Shown piece by piece: positions 54,373 to 62,766 of a stretch of DNA of 64,000 nt. The notes beneath the pieces are model-generated. The model was not told the origin of the DNA. It saw nothing but the letters and a program-made list of their open reading frames with translations, and made no database searches. Position 1 is the first letter of the stretch. Each line of letters begins with the position of its first letter. This DNA comes from Clostridium sp. 1001271B_151109_B4 (GTDB lineage Bacteria; Bacillota; Clostridia; Clostridiales; Clostridiaceae), in NCBI RefSeq assembly GCF_015670405.1, contig NZ_JADPBQ010000004.1, positions 120,699 to 184,698 of the forward strand, given 5' to 3'. A program made the position numbers and the translations under genes.

Positions 54373-55534
54373 ACAACTTGCTAACTCTTTTATAGCTTCC
54401 AAGCAATTTAAAATACTCACTATTTTCTTCAATTAGCTTAATTGCCTTTTTAACATCTTCATTTTCTATATTACCTTCAAAATCTACATATAAAAGATAT
54501 TGCCAAGGTTCATTCTTACTTGGTCTAGATTCTATTTTTATCATGTTAATATTATTTTCTGCAAAATGTCTTAAAAGATTATATAAAGTCCCTGACCTAT
54601 CATCTAAAGAAAATACTACTGTTATTTTATTGCACTCTTTTGATGACTCTAGCTTTCTTCCTATGATAATAAACTTTGTATGATTATCATCTTTATCATT
54701 TATTTCTTTTTGAATTATATCTAAATTATATATCTTAGCTGCTCTTAAACTTGCAATTGCAGCCTTTGATTTATCATTTAACTCTGATATATACTTAGCA
54801 CTTATTGCCGTATTATGAAATGGGATAAGCTTTAGATTATTATGATTACTTAAGAATTCTCTACTTTGATCAAATCCTTGTGGATGTGAATACACTTCCT
54901 TTATATCACTAATCTTAGTACCCTTTACCCCTATTAAGTTTTGGTCTATCTTTATACATTCTTCACCAACTATATAAAGTCCATACTTAACTAATAAATC
55001 ATAAACAGTTGTTATTGCACCTGTACATGAATTTTCGATAGGTAATATTCCATAATCTATTTCATCATTTTTTAATGCTAAAAATACATCTTCAAATTCT
55101 TCATAATTATTATTTTCATGGCTCTCTCCAAAGTATTTAATCATTGCCTCTTCACTAAAAGACCCCTTTACTCCTTGATAACCAATTCTAATATTATTTA
55201 AATTTCTTTTATCCTTATTAACTGAAATAGTATCTTCTATTTTACTTACAGCATCATCATTATTTTCTTCAAAAATATCTGATTGAAGCCTTCTACTTAA
55301 TGACATTAAATGATTAAAGAAATTTTCTGTAAGCTTTGAATAGTCTTTATTATTTAACCTATCAACATTCTTTTTTATAACTTCTACTTCCCTTGCTTCA
55401 TTAAATATAGGAAGATTATTTTCTATCTTATATTTAGCTACATTTATTGCTACATTCATCCTCTTTTCAAATAATTTCACTAACTCTTTATCTATATTAT
55501 CAATTTCTTTCCTGCATTCTGAAAGATCCATCAT
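54371..55534 (-). CDS. pheA: Bifunctional chorismate mutase / prephenate dehydratase
   Basis: 387 residues. An N-terminal AroQ-type chorismate mutase (1-85: LSECRKEIDNIDKELVKLFEKRMNVA), a linker, then prephenate dehydratase (about 115-290: RIGYQGVKGSFSEEAM, PIENSCTGAI, DDNHTKFIIIG) and a C-terminal ACT domain with ESRPSKNEPWQY for phenylalanine feedback. It converts chorismate to phenylpyruvate. RBS GGTGG. It lies between two intergenic elements. Confidence 0.95.
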   Translation of the reverse strand: MMDLSECRKEIDNIDKELVKLFEKRMNVAINVAKYKIENNLPIFNEAREVEVIKKNVDRLNNKDYSKLTENFFNHLMSLSRRLQSDIFEENNDDAVSKIEDTISVNKDKRNLNNIRIGYQGVKGSFSEEAMIKYFGESHENNNYEEFEDVFLALKNDEIDYGILPIENSCTGAITTVYDLLVKYGLYIVGEECIKIDQNLIGVKGTKISDIKEVYSHPQGFDQSREFLSNHNNLKLIPFHNTAISAKYISELNDKSKAAIASLRAAKIYNLDIIQKEINDKDDNHTKFIIIGRKLESSKECNKITVVFSLDDRSGTLYNLLRHFAENNINMIKIESRPSKNEPWQYLLYVDFEGNIENEDVKKAIKLIEENSEYFKLLGSYKRVSKL

Positions 55535-55550
55535 TAATCACCACCTTTTA

Positions 55551-55674
55551 TTTAGTTAGCAGTTTTTTAGTTAATAATTAATGAAGAAACCCCTTAGGTA
55601 GTTTCTAAAGTATATTTTTCAATTAATTTTAATCTGAATTTATCTCTAAGCCCAAACTACTAACTATTAACTAA
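55551..55674. repeat. AGTTAATAG element, junction aroC-pheA
   Basis: Arms TTTAGTTAGCAGTTTTTTAG with TTAATAATTAATG, and ACTACTAACTATTAACTAAC; inner AAACCCC...TAGTTTCTAAAG. The final Val-Asn-Ser-stop of aroC is read from the right arm (AATAGTTAG). Confidence 0.75.
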
Positions 55675-56736
55675 CTCAAGCACTCCTATTGCTGCTACTG
55701 CTTCTATAACTGGAAGCGCCCTTTGCACTATACATGGATCATGTCTTCCTTCTATCTTTAAAGTAGTTTCTTCCATTGTTTCTATATTAACAGTCTTTTG
55801 TTCTTTAAATATTGAAGCTGTTGGCTTAATTGCAACATTAAATACAATTGGCATTCCATTAGTGATTCCACCTAGAATCCCACCATTATTATTAGTTCTT
55901 GTCTTGATATTTTCCCCATCTAAGTAGTATTCATCATTTGCTTCTGAACCCCTCATTTTAGAAATATCAAAACCTCTTCCAAATTCAATACCTTTAACTG
56001 CTGGAACTGAGAACATTAAATGAGCTAATGTTGATTCTACTGAATCAAAAAATGGATTTCCAACCCCAGGATTTACTCCTAAAATAGCACATTCTATAGT
56101 TCCTCCTATAGAATCTCCATCTTTTCTTGCATTCATAACTTCTTCTCTCATTACATTTTCTAAATTAGCATTAATTAATGGAAGCTCTTTATCTTTAAAT
56201 GAATTTAATAACTCATCATTTATATCAGTTTCTAAAAAACTTTCATCTTTTACGCTACCTATAGAATTAACATGTGCTGCAATTACTATTCCCTTTGATT
56301 CTAGTATTTGTTTGCAAATAGCTCCAGCAAATACTAATGGTGCAGTTATTCTTCCTGAAAAATGCCCTCCACCTCTATAATCATTAAATCCATCATATCT
56401 TATAGCTCCAGTATAATCTGCATGTCCCGGTCTCATTACATCCTTAAGCTTTGAATAATCCTTAGATTTAGTATTAGAATTTCTTATAATTGCACAAAGT
56501 GGTGTTCCTGTTGTTTTTCCTTCAAAATATCCACTTAATATTTCTGGAATATCTCCTTCTTTTCTTGGAGTCGATAATGGACTTTTACCAGGTGCTCTTC
56601 TTGCCATTTCTATCATTATCTTATCAATATCTATTTCAAAACCAGAAGGTAATCCATCAATATTGATTCCAATTGCATTTCCATGAGATTCACCAAAAAT
56701 AGATATTTTTATGTTATTCCCCCACATTCCACTCAT
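55660..56736 (-). CDS. aroC: Chorismate synthase
   Basis: 358 residues from the ATG at 56736 (AGGAGG eight bases upstream), overlapping aroA by 23 bases. FMN-dependent signatures: SIFGESHGNAIG near the start, RPGHADYTG, RGGGHFSGR and GRHDPCIVQRALPVIEA at the end. It makes chorismate from EPSP. Translation is coupled to aroA. The C-terminal ELVNS and stop come from the intergenic element. Confidence 0.96.
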   Translation of the reverse strand: MSGMWGNNIKISIFGESHGNAIGINIDGLPSGFEIDIDKIMIEMARRAPGKSPLSTPRKEGDIPEILSGYFEGKTTGTPLCAIIRNSNTKSKDYSKLKDVMRPGHADYTGAIRYDGFNDYRGGGHFSGRITAPLVFAGAICKQILESKGIVIAAHVNSIGSVKDESFLETDINDELLNSFKDKELPLINANLENVMREEVMNARKDGDSIGGTIECAILGVNPGVGNPFFDSVESTLAHLMFSVPAVKGIEFGRGFDISKMRGSEANDEYYLDGENIKTRTNNNGGILGGITNGMPIVFNVAIKPTASIFKEQKTVNIETMEETTLKIEGRHDPCIVQRALPVIEAVAAIGVLELVNS

Positions 56737-58009
56737 GAACATCTCCTCCTAAAGCTTTAAAATCATCAAAGAATAGTGGATAAGATTTTGCTATACATTC
56801 ATAATCCTTTATTACTATCGGCTCTTCACATCTAGTAGAAGCAATTGCTAATGTCATTGCAATTCTATGATCCTTATGGCTCCATACTTCTACGTTACCT
56901 TGTAATTTTTCTACTCCTGTAACTAATAATCCATCTTCTTTTTCTATTATCTTAGCGCCTAATTTATTAAGCTCAGATGTTACTGCTGCAAGTCTATCAC
57001 ATTCTTTTATTCTTAATCTACCTGCATTTATTATTTCTGTTGTACCTTTTGATAAGGCTGCTACAGCTGTTAATACTGGAATAATATCTGGACATTGGCT
57101 TCCATCAATTATTGTAGAAACTAATTCACCATTAATAATCCCCTTAACATCAGTATCCTTTGAATTAAATACAACATTCATTCTTTCTAAAATATCTATT
57201 ACTTCCTTGTCACCTTGAAGAGAATTTAAATCTAAATCCTGACATAACACATCATTTCCTAATGCATCTGCACAAAGGAAAAATGCAGCTTGGGAATAAT
57301 CGCCTTCAACTCTATAATTTCTAGCATTGTATTTTTGATTTCCTTTAACAATAAATTCCCTATAATCATTATTAATTATTTCAATTCCAAAATCACTCAT
57401 TGCTCTTAATGTTAAATCAATATATCCCTTTGATTCCATTTCAGTAGTAATGATAATTTTAGAATCTCCATTTAATAATGGTAATGTAAATAATAAACCT
57501 GTAATAAATTGAGAACTAATATTACCTTCAACTTCAAATATTCCTGGCTTTAATTCTCCATTAATAACTAAATTGAGATTTCCTTCTTCATAAGAATATT
57601 CAATTCCTTGATTATCAAATATATTATAATAAGTTGTTAATGGTCTTTTTCCTAAATTTCCTTTACCAATAAACCTACTACTTCCATTGAATAGTAATGA
57701 TATAGGAACCAAGAACCTTAAAGTTGATCCAGATTCATTACAATCTATAACTCTAAATTCTTTAACCTTTTTAGGTCCTCCATATACTCCAACTACTTCT
57801 AAATGATTTTTATACCTCACTATTGTAGCTCCTAAAGATTTCATTGCATCAATAGTTGCTATAATGTCATCTGAATAATCTATGTTTTCTATAATGCTTA
57901 ACCCTTCACTTAAAGCCGCACAAATAATAGCTCTATGCGCCATACTCTTTGATGGTGGTATCTTAACCTCTCCCTTAAGCCTTGAAGGATTTATCTTTAA
58001 ATCTGACAT
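56714..58009 (-). CDS. aroA: EPSP synthase (3-phosphoshikimate 1-carboxyvinyltransferase)
   Basis: 431 residues. PPSKSMAHRAIICAALS at the N-terminus, NESGSTLRF (LGNAGT-equivalent region), EGDYSQAAFF, the PEP site region RIKECDRLAA and the final HKDHRIAM. It joins shikimate-3-phosphate with PEP. Start ATG with AAAGGGG. The C-terminal DVHEWNVGE overlaps the start of aroC in another frame. Confidence 0.95.
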   Translation of the reverse strand: MSDLKINPSRLKGEVKIPPSKSMAHRAIICAALSEGLSIIENIDYSDDIIATIDAMKSLGATIVRYKNHLEVVGVYGGPKKVKEFRVIDCNESGSTLRFLVPISLLFNGSSRFIGKGNLGKRPLTTYYNIFDNQGIEYSYEEGNLNLVINGELKPGIFEVEGNISSQFITGLLFTLPLLNGDSKIIITTEMESKGYIDLTLRAMSDFGIEIINNDYREFIVKGNQKYNARNYRVEGDYSQAAFFLCADALGNDVLCQDLDLNSLQGDKEVIDILERMNVVFNSKDTDVKGIINGELVSTIIDGSQCPDIIPVLTAVAALSKGTTEIINAGRLRIKECDRLAAVTSELNKLGAKIIEKEDGLLVTGVEKLQGNVEVWSHKDHRIAMTLAIASTRCEEPIVIKDYECIAKSYPLFFDDFKALGGDVHEWNVGE

Positions 58010-58023
58010 ATGTTCCCCTTTCT

Positions 58024-58184
58024 TTTAGTTATTAATTTTGAGTTAATAGTTTAAGTTTGAAACTCCTTATTGAATTTCTTAATAATATATTTTTCTAAAG
58101 TCTGCCCAAGCAGACTTTATTCCTTTTCAATATTAGTATTTGCTTCAATAGCTCTTAACTTTTAACTATCTAACCCTATTAACT
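58024..58184. repeat. AGTTAATAG element, junction aroB-aroA
   Basis: The longest copy (about 160 bp). Arms TTTTAGTTATTAATTTTGAG with AGTTAATAG, and GCTCTTAACTTTTAACTATC with CTATTAACTAAA; inner GTCTGC / GCAGAC hairpin and GAAACTCC segment shared with the aroK-aroF2 element. The stop of aroB (AGTTAA, Ser-stop) is inside the arm. Confidence 0.8.
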
Positions 58185-59225
58185 AAAAAAACTTGTTGTT
58201 GTTTTATATATTTCTGAATTACCTATCTCTTTTAATATAATAAGATTTAAGTCATTTCCCATTTTCTTTTTATCTAAGTTAATTGCTTCTATTAATTCTT
58301 TTAAATCAACATCCATTTTATAAGGAAGGTTATACTTAACTAAAATATTTTTTATTCTTTCAGCTGTTCCTTTTTTAGTTAAACCCTTTGCTTCACTAAA
58401 TTTAGTTATTTCATACATACCAATTGCTACAGCTTCACCATGGCTATATTTTTCATAATTATAATGTTGCTCTATTGCATGAGCTAAAGTATGCCCAAAA
58501 TTTAAAAGCATTCTTTCGCCCTTATCTTTTTCATCATTTTCCACAACTTTTCTTTTAATGTCGCAACATCCATGGATAACCTCTTCCATATAACTCATTA
58601 ACTGTTGATAATTTTCCATTTTTTCTAACAACTCAAAAAATTTACTATCCTTAATACATCCATATTTAATAACTTCACCCATTCCATCTATAAGAAATCT
58701 CTTATCTAAAGAATTTAGAACTTCTGGATCTATTAAAACACATTTAGGGTGATAAAAACTTCCTACTAAGTTTTTACCTCTTTCTAAATCTACAGCAACT
58801 TTCCCCCCAACACTACTATCAACTTGCGCTAAAAGTGATGTTGGTATTTGAACAAAATCTATTCCCCTTAAATATGTAGAAGCTGCAAATCCAGTTAAGT
58901 CTCCAATAACTCCTCCACCTAATGCAATTATTAAATCGCTTCTAGTTAGGTTAAAATCTAAAAGTGCATCATATACACTAGGTAATATATTAAAGTTTTT
59001 AGTCTTTTCCCCTGGTTCTAAAGATAATAACTTTACTTCAAAGTCTTTACCCTTTAATGAAGCCACAACTTTATCACCATAATACTTATTTACATTATCA
59101 TCAGTAACTATAAATACTTTTCTACCCCTATAAACCTTGCTAACTTCTTCTGCTACTCTACTAATAATTCCTTTTTCAATTATTATAGGATAGCTTCTCT
59201 CCTTTAAATCAACTACTAATTCCAT
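58179..59225 (-). CDS. aroB: 3-dehydroquinate synthase
   Basis: 348 residues from the ATG at 59225 (AAGGGTGATG RBS); the frame opens at 59240. NAD-binding [14 protein letters not shown] near residue 95, [15 protein letters not shown] with catalytic residues, GEVIKYGCI, the zinc ligands in GHTLAHAIE and HGEAVAIGM. It cyclises DAHP to 3-dehydroquinate. Second gene of the operon; its C-terminus ends in an intergenic element. Confidence 0.95.
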   Translation of the reverse strand: MELVVDLKERSYPIIIEKGIISRVAEEVSKVYRGRKVFIVTDDNVNKYYGDKVVASLKGKDFEVKLLSLEPGEKTKNFNILPSVYDALLDFNLTRSDLIIALGGGVIGDLTGFAASTYLRGIDFVQIPTSLLAQVDSSVGGKVAVDLERGKNLVGSFYHPKCVLIDPEVLNSLDKRFLIDGMGEVIKYGCIKDSKFFELLEKMENYQQLMSYMEEVIHGCCDIKRKVVENDEKDKGERMLLNFGHTLAHAIEQHYNYEKYSHGEAVAIGMYEITKFSEAKGLTKKGTAERIKNILVKYNLPYKMDVDLKELIEAINLDKKKMGNDLNLIILKEIGNSEIYKTTTSFFS

Positions 59226-59240
59226 TACATCACCCTTCAT

Positions 59241-59360
59241 TTAGTTAAGAGTTAATAGTTTTTAATTAAGGATGAAATTCCTCTATTGGAATTTATTAAA
59301 AATATATTTTTTAAATTTAACTTCGCTTAATTTATTTCTTAAACTATTAACTATTAACTA
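59241..59360. repeat. AGTTAATAG element, junction aroF1-aroB
   Basis: Arms TTAGTTAAGAGTTAATAG and AAACTATTAACTATTAACTA; middle GGAATTT/AAATTCC hairpin and an AATATATTTTTT stretch as in sister copies. Confidence 0.8.
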
Positions 59361-59378
59361 TTTTTTACTCTAGCTGTT

Positions 59379-60392
59379 TTAAATTTCTCTTCCTACAGCA
59401 GCTGCTATTAACTTTAAGTCATCCATCAATTTCGCAAATACATCTGGTTTAATTGATTGTTGACCATCACATAATGCCTTTTGAGGATCATTGTGTACTT
59501 CTATTATAAGACCATCTGCTCCAACTGCAATAGCTGCTTTAGCAAGAGGTTCAACCATCCACCATTTACCTGCAGAATGACTTGGATCAATAACTACTGG
59601 TAAATGACTTAACTTCTTAATTGCTGGTACTGCACTTAAATCTAAAGTATTTCTAGTATATGTTTCAAAAGTTCTTATTCCTCTTTCACAAAGAATAACT
59701 TTTTCATTACCTCCAGCCATAATGTATTCAGCACTCATTAAAAGTTCTTCTATTGTTGCTGATAAACCTCTCTTTAATAATATAGGCTTATCAATTTTAC
59801 CTAATTCCTTTAATAAATCAAAGTTTTGCATATTTCTTGCACCAACTTGAATTATATCTGCCTTTTCAACGAATGTATCTATATCGTATGGTGACATTAA
59901 CTCTGTCACCACTGGTAACCCTGTTTTAGCTTTTGCTTCATTTAATAAATCTAATCCTTCATATTTTAATCCTTGGAAACTATATGGTGAAGTTCTTGGT
60001 TTAAATGCTCCACCTCTTAAGAAACCAGCCCCATATTTTTTAACTTCTTCTGCTACTAATGTAATTTGTTCTTTACTTTCAACAGAACAAGGCCCTGCTA
60101 TAACTGCAATTTTATTTCCACCTATTGTATGTCCATTAACATCAATTACTGTATTTTCTGGGTGAAATAATCTATTAGCCTTCTTGAAAGGTTCTTGTAC
60201 TTTCATTACCCTTTCAACATTAGGATTTGCTTCAATGTATGAAGGATCTATTTTAGTTGTATCCCCAACTAATCCTAAAATACTCATTTCTGTTCCTGTA
60301 ACAGGATTAACGATAACCCCTAAAGATTCTAACTCTCCTATTAATTTTTTAATTGCTTCATTACTCGTTTTTGGTTTTAAAATTACTACCAT
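59379..60392 (-). CDS. aroF: 3-deoxy-7-phosphoheptulonate synthase, copy 1
   Basis: 337 residues, same length and layout as copy 2: ferredoxin-like N-terminal regulatory domain (1-70, VVILKPKTSNEAIKKLIGEL) and barrel with AGPCSVES, KPRTSPYSFQG, LLKRGLSAT and VDPSHSAG. First gene of the operon and first step of the shikimate pathway. RBS AAAGGGGG. Upstream lie a half element, the tandem GAAACACC repeats and a terminator of the preceding small gene; I did not find a convincing promoter or T-box. Confidence 0.94.
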   Translation of the reverse strand: MVVILKPKTSNEAIKKLIGELESLGVIVNPVTGTEMSILGLVGDTTKIDPSYIEANPNVERVMKVQEPFKKANRLFHPENTVIDVNGHTIGGNKIAVIAGPCSVESKEQITLVAEEVKKYGAGFLRGGAFKPRTSPYSFQGLKYEGLDLLNEAKAKTGLPVVTELMSPYDIDTFVEKADIIQVGARNMQNFDLLKELGKIDKPILLKRGLSATIEELLMSAEYIMAGGNEKVILCERGIRTFETYTRNTLDLSAVPAIKKLSHLPVVIDPSHSAGKWWMVEPLAKAAIAVGADGLIIEVHNDPQKALCDGQQSIKPDVFAKLMDDLKLIAAAVGREI

Positions 60393-60410
60393 TTAAATTG
60401 CCCCCTTTAA

Positions 60411-60447
60411 TTTAGTTAGAAGTCAGTAGTTTTGAGTTAGTAGTTCT
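60411..60447. repeat. Half AGTTAATAG element upstream of aroF1
   Basis: TTTAGTTAGAAGTCAGTAGT followed by TTTGAGTTAGTAGTT matches one arm of the operon elements; no clear second arm follows. Confidence 0.5.
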
Positions 60448-60564
60448 ATACTCTTATATACTATTCTCCTTAATACTGTTTTTATATGTAACATATTCTT
60501 CTTACGAAAAATATATAACTTTAACTTAATAAGCTTTAATACCATCAAAAGTTTTTATTTTATA

Positions 60565-60708
60565 TATGAAACACCTTCTCCTTTAGAGTCGAATGTGTAA
60601 CTTCAACTTACCAAATTAAAAATTTGGAGTTTCAGTTATGAAACACCTTCTCCCTTAGAGTCGAATGTGTAACTTCAACTTGCCAAATTGAAAATTTGGA
60701 GTTTCAGT
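60565..60708. repeat. Two tandem 72-bp GAAACACC repeats
   Basis: Units 60565-60636 and 60637-60708 differ at only about three positions. Each runs from TATGAAACACCTTCTCC through GTGTAACTTCAACTT and a CCAAATT/AATTTGG hairpin to GGAGTTTCAGT. Same family as the cluster at 36578-36806. Confidence 0.85.
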
Positions 60709-60711
60709 TAT

Positions 60712-60742
60712 AAAAAAAAGAGAACTCTCAATGAGTTCTCTT
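60712..60742 (-). terminator. Terminator of 43-aa gene
   Basis: AAGAGAACTC / GAGTTCTCTT stem, four-base loop, eight T on the minus strand. Confidence 0.85.
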
Positions 60743-60796
60743 AATAAACTATACTTTAAATACACTTTTAAATATTAAGATATATAAAAAGGTTCA

Positions 60797-60928
60797 CTAA
60801 ATACTCATTAGAAAAGATTTATTCTTATTTTTGCAAAATAAATAGCCAGCGCTAAAATAAAAGCCCCAGAATATAAAGTAAAAAAAGCTATAAAATTTTG
60901 CAGTTAAATTCTTTTCTAATCCTTTCAT
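60797..60928 (-). CDS. Small membrane protein, 43 aa
   Basis: A 43-codon frame starting MKGLEKNLTAKF, with one aromatic-rich hydrophobic stretch (about residues 12-32, rich in Phe/Tyr, with WGFYFSAGYLFC) and a basic KNKNK tail. Supported by RBS AAGAGG eight bases before the ATG, a near-consensus promoter 50 bases upstream and a clean terminator 55 bases after the stop. Family unknown; it looks like a single-pass small protein or peptide toxin-like product. Confidence 0.65.
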   Translation of the reverse strand: MKGLEKNLTAKFYSFFYFIFWGFYFSAGYLFCKNKNKSFLMSI

Positions 60929-60978
60929 AATATATACCTCTTAATTCTAATTTTTTAATAATAAAATTACTTCCCTTT

Positions 60979-61007
60979 ATCATAACCATTTTTAACCACT
61001 TTGTCAA
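60979..61007 (-). promoter_or_regulatory. Promoter of 43-aa gene
   Basis: TTGACA (61002-61007) and TATGAT (60979-60984) on the minus strand with a 17-base spacer; strong sigma-A type. Confidence 0.8.
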
Positions 61008-61044
61008 TGTTTTTACATTTGAATTAATATATTTTTTATTTAAT

Positions 61045-62478
61045 TTACAAAATTGGTGCCAATAATCTTATTAATGATTCTTTTATTTTCAAGTTTTTTG
61101 GTCGCTTATCGTATTCTTCTTTAATTACTAATTTAGATTTTTCTTGATCATCTAAAAATATTTTTTCCTGTTCTTTTGCTACTTTTTCATTATAAATAAA
61201 TGCATTAACTTCAAAATTTAATTTAAAACTTCTTATATCTAAATTAGCTGTACCAATACTACATACCTGCCCGTCAGCTACTATTGTTTTAGAATGAATA
61301 AATCCATTACTATACCTATATATTTTTATTCCATATTCAATTAATAATCCTATATTGGCACTAAGCATCCATTCCATAAAAAAATGATCTGGCTCGCCTG
61401 GAACTATTATTCTTACATCAACTCCTGATAATGCTGATATTTTTAAAGCTTCTAACATAGGGCTATCCGGAACTAAATATGGGGTTTGAATATAAACATA
61501 ATTTTTAGCACTATTAATAATTTTCATATAAGAATTTTTAATATACTCTTCCATATGATCTGGGCCTGATGATACAATTTGCATTCCTACATCTCCAGCC
61601 TTCTCTGGTATTGGAAAATACATAAACATATTTCCCATATTCTCATCGGCAGCATAATCCCAATCTAAAATAAAACGTTTATTAAGTTCATTAACGGCTT
61701 CTCCTCTTATTCTTATATGAGTATCTCTCCAGAACTTAAATTGTTTCCCTTTATTTACATATTCATTTCCTACATTAAATCCACCTACATAACCAACTTT
61801 TCCATCTATTACAACTATTTTTCTATGATTTCTGTAATTTATGCGCGTATTTATATGTGGTAAAATACCTGGAAAAAATACAGCAATTTTTATTCCATAT
61901 GATTCAATTTCTTTAATAATATTTTTTGTAATTGCTTTTGAACCCATTCCATCTATAAGAAGCCTTATTTCTAAACCATCCTTAGCTCTTTTTCTTAGTT
62001 CATTTATTAATGCCTTACCTAATTCATCATATCTAAAAATGTAGTATTCTATATGTATAAAACACTTTGCATTTCTTATATCCTCAAATAAATCCTTAAA
62101 TTTATCTTCACCATTAATATAAGTTTTGACATCATTAGCAACTGTATAGACAGCTCCAGAATGGTTGTAATTCATTAATATCAGATCTTCATAATTTTCA
62201 TTTACTTCACTATCATTACTAAAATTAGATAATTCATGAGTTCCTCTTAATTTATATCTTTTTATTTTATCAGCAAGTTTTTTTTCTCTAAATATTTTCT
62301 GCCTACTTAAGTTTTGACCTAGTAATAGATATAAAATTAACCCCACTCCTGGAAGTGCAATTAAAATCACTAACCATGCCCATGTAGTTGTAGGCTCTTT
62401 TCTTTCTATAAATATTAACGATAATGCCGAAATTAAATTTAGTAAGAAAAACATTATTAGTAATATTATATATGCCAT
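61045..62478 (-). CDS. cls: Cardiolipin synthase
   Basis: 477 residues. Two N-terminal membrane helices (about 1-60, with ERKEPTTTWAWLVILIALPGVGLILYLLLG) precede two phospholipase D domains with HKD motifs: HRKIVVIDGKVGYVGGFN near residue 218 and HSKTIVADGQVCSIGTANLD near 395. It joins two phosphatidylglycerol molecules to cardiolipin at the membrane. RBS GGAAGG. Monocistronic; a strong promoter for a small gene starts right after it. Confidence 0.93.
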   Translation of the reverse strand: MAYIILLIMFFLLNLISALSLIFIERKEPTTTWAWLVILIALPGVGLILYLLLGQNLSRQKIFREKKLADKIKRYKLRGTHELSNFSNDSEVNENYEDLILMNYNHSGAVYTVANDVKTYINGEDKFKDLFEDIRNAKCFIHIEYYIFRYDELGKALINELRKRAKDGLEIRLLIDGMGSKAITKNIIKEIESYGIKIAVFFPGILPHINTRINYRNHRKIVVIDGKVGYVGGFNVGNEYVNKGKQFKFWRDTHIRIRGEAVNELNKRFILDWDYAADENMGNMFMYFPIPEKAGDVGMQIVSSGPDHMEEYIKNSYMKIINSAKNYVYIQTPYLVPDSPMLEALKISALSGVDVRIIVPGEPDHFFMEWMLSANIGLLIEYGIKIYRYSNGFIHSKTIVADGQVCSIGTANLDIRSFKLNFEVNAFIYNEKVAKEQEKIFLDDQEKSKLVIKEEYDKRPKNLKIKESLIRLLAPIL

Positions 62479-62543
62479 AAAAAACCTTCCTATATTTTTA
62501 TTATTTCTTACTATTATACATCACTTTAATTAAATTGCGAAGA

Positions 62544-62718
62544 ATTTAGTTAATAGCTAGTCAATACTCCATAGTCAGTAATAATTTATAAGTTATAAGT
62601 GACAAATTAATGTGAAAACTCGCCTTAGAGCTTCTAAAATATATTTTTAAAAAGTCTGCCTAAGCAAACTTTGTTCCTAAACTCATCACTTGAAAGTTGC
62701 TACTTGTAAATTACTAAG
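62544..62718. repeat. Diverged AGTTAATAG element near cls
   Basis: Begins TTTAGTTAATAGCTAGTCAA, contains the AAGTCTGC / GCAAACTT hairpin region (AAAGTCTGCCTAAGCAAACT) as in the aro elements, and ends ACTTGAAAGTTGCTACTTGT. It shows that the element family extends outside the aro operon. Confidence 0.6.
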
Positions 62719-62729
62719 CCTGAAACTAA

Positions 62730-62761
62730 AAAATAACCATGCCTATTGGCATGGTTATTTT
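62730..62761 (-). terminator. Terminator of reverse rubrerythrin pair
   Basis: Perfect AAAATAACCATGCC / GGCATGGTTATTTT stem with a four-base loop and T-run on the minus strand. Confidence 0.9.
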
Positions 62762-62766
62762 AAATC

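Noticed and set aside
60393..60560. T-box or amino-acid leader upstream of aroF1
   Set aside because: No T-box TGGNACCGCG-type sequence, no aromatic-rich leader peptide and no antiterminator pair seen.
60565..60708. Tandem repeats that might be a CRISPR array
   Set aside because: Two contiguous 72-bp copies without unique spacers and no cas genes.
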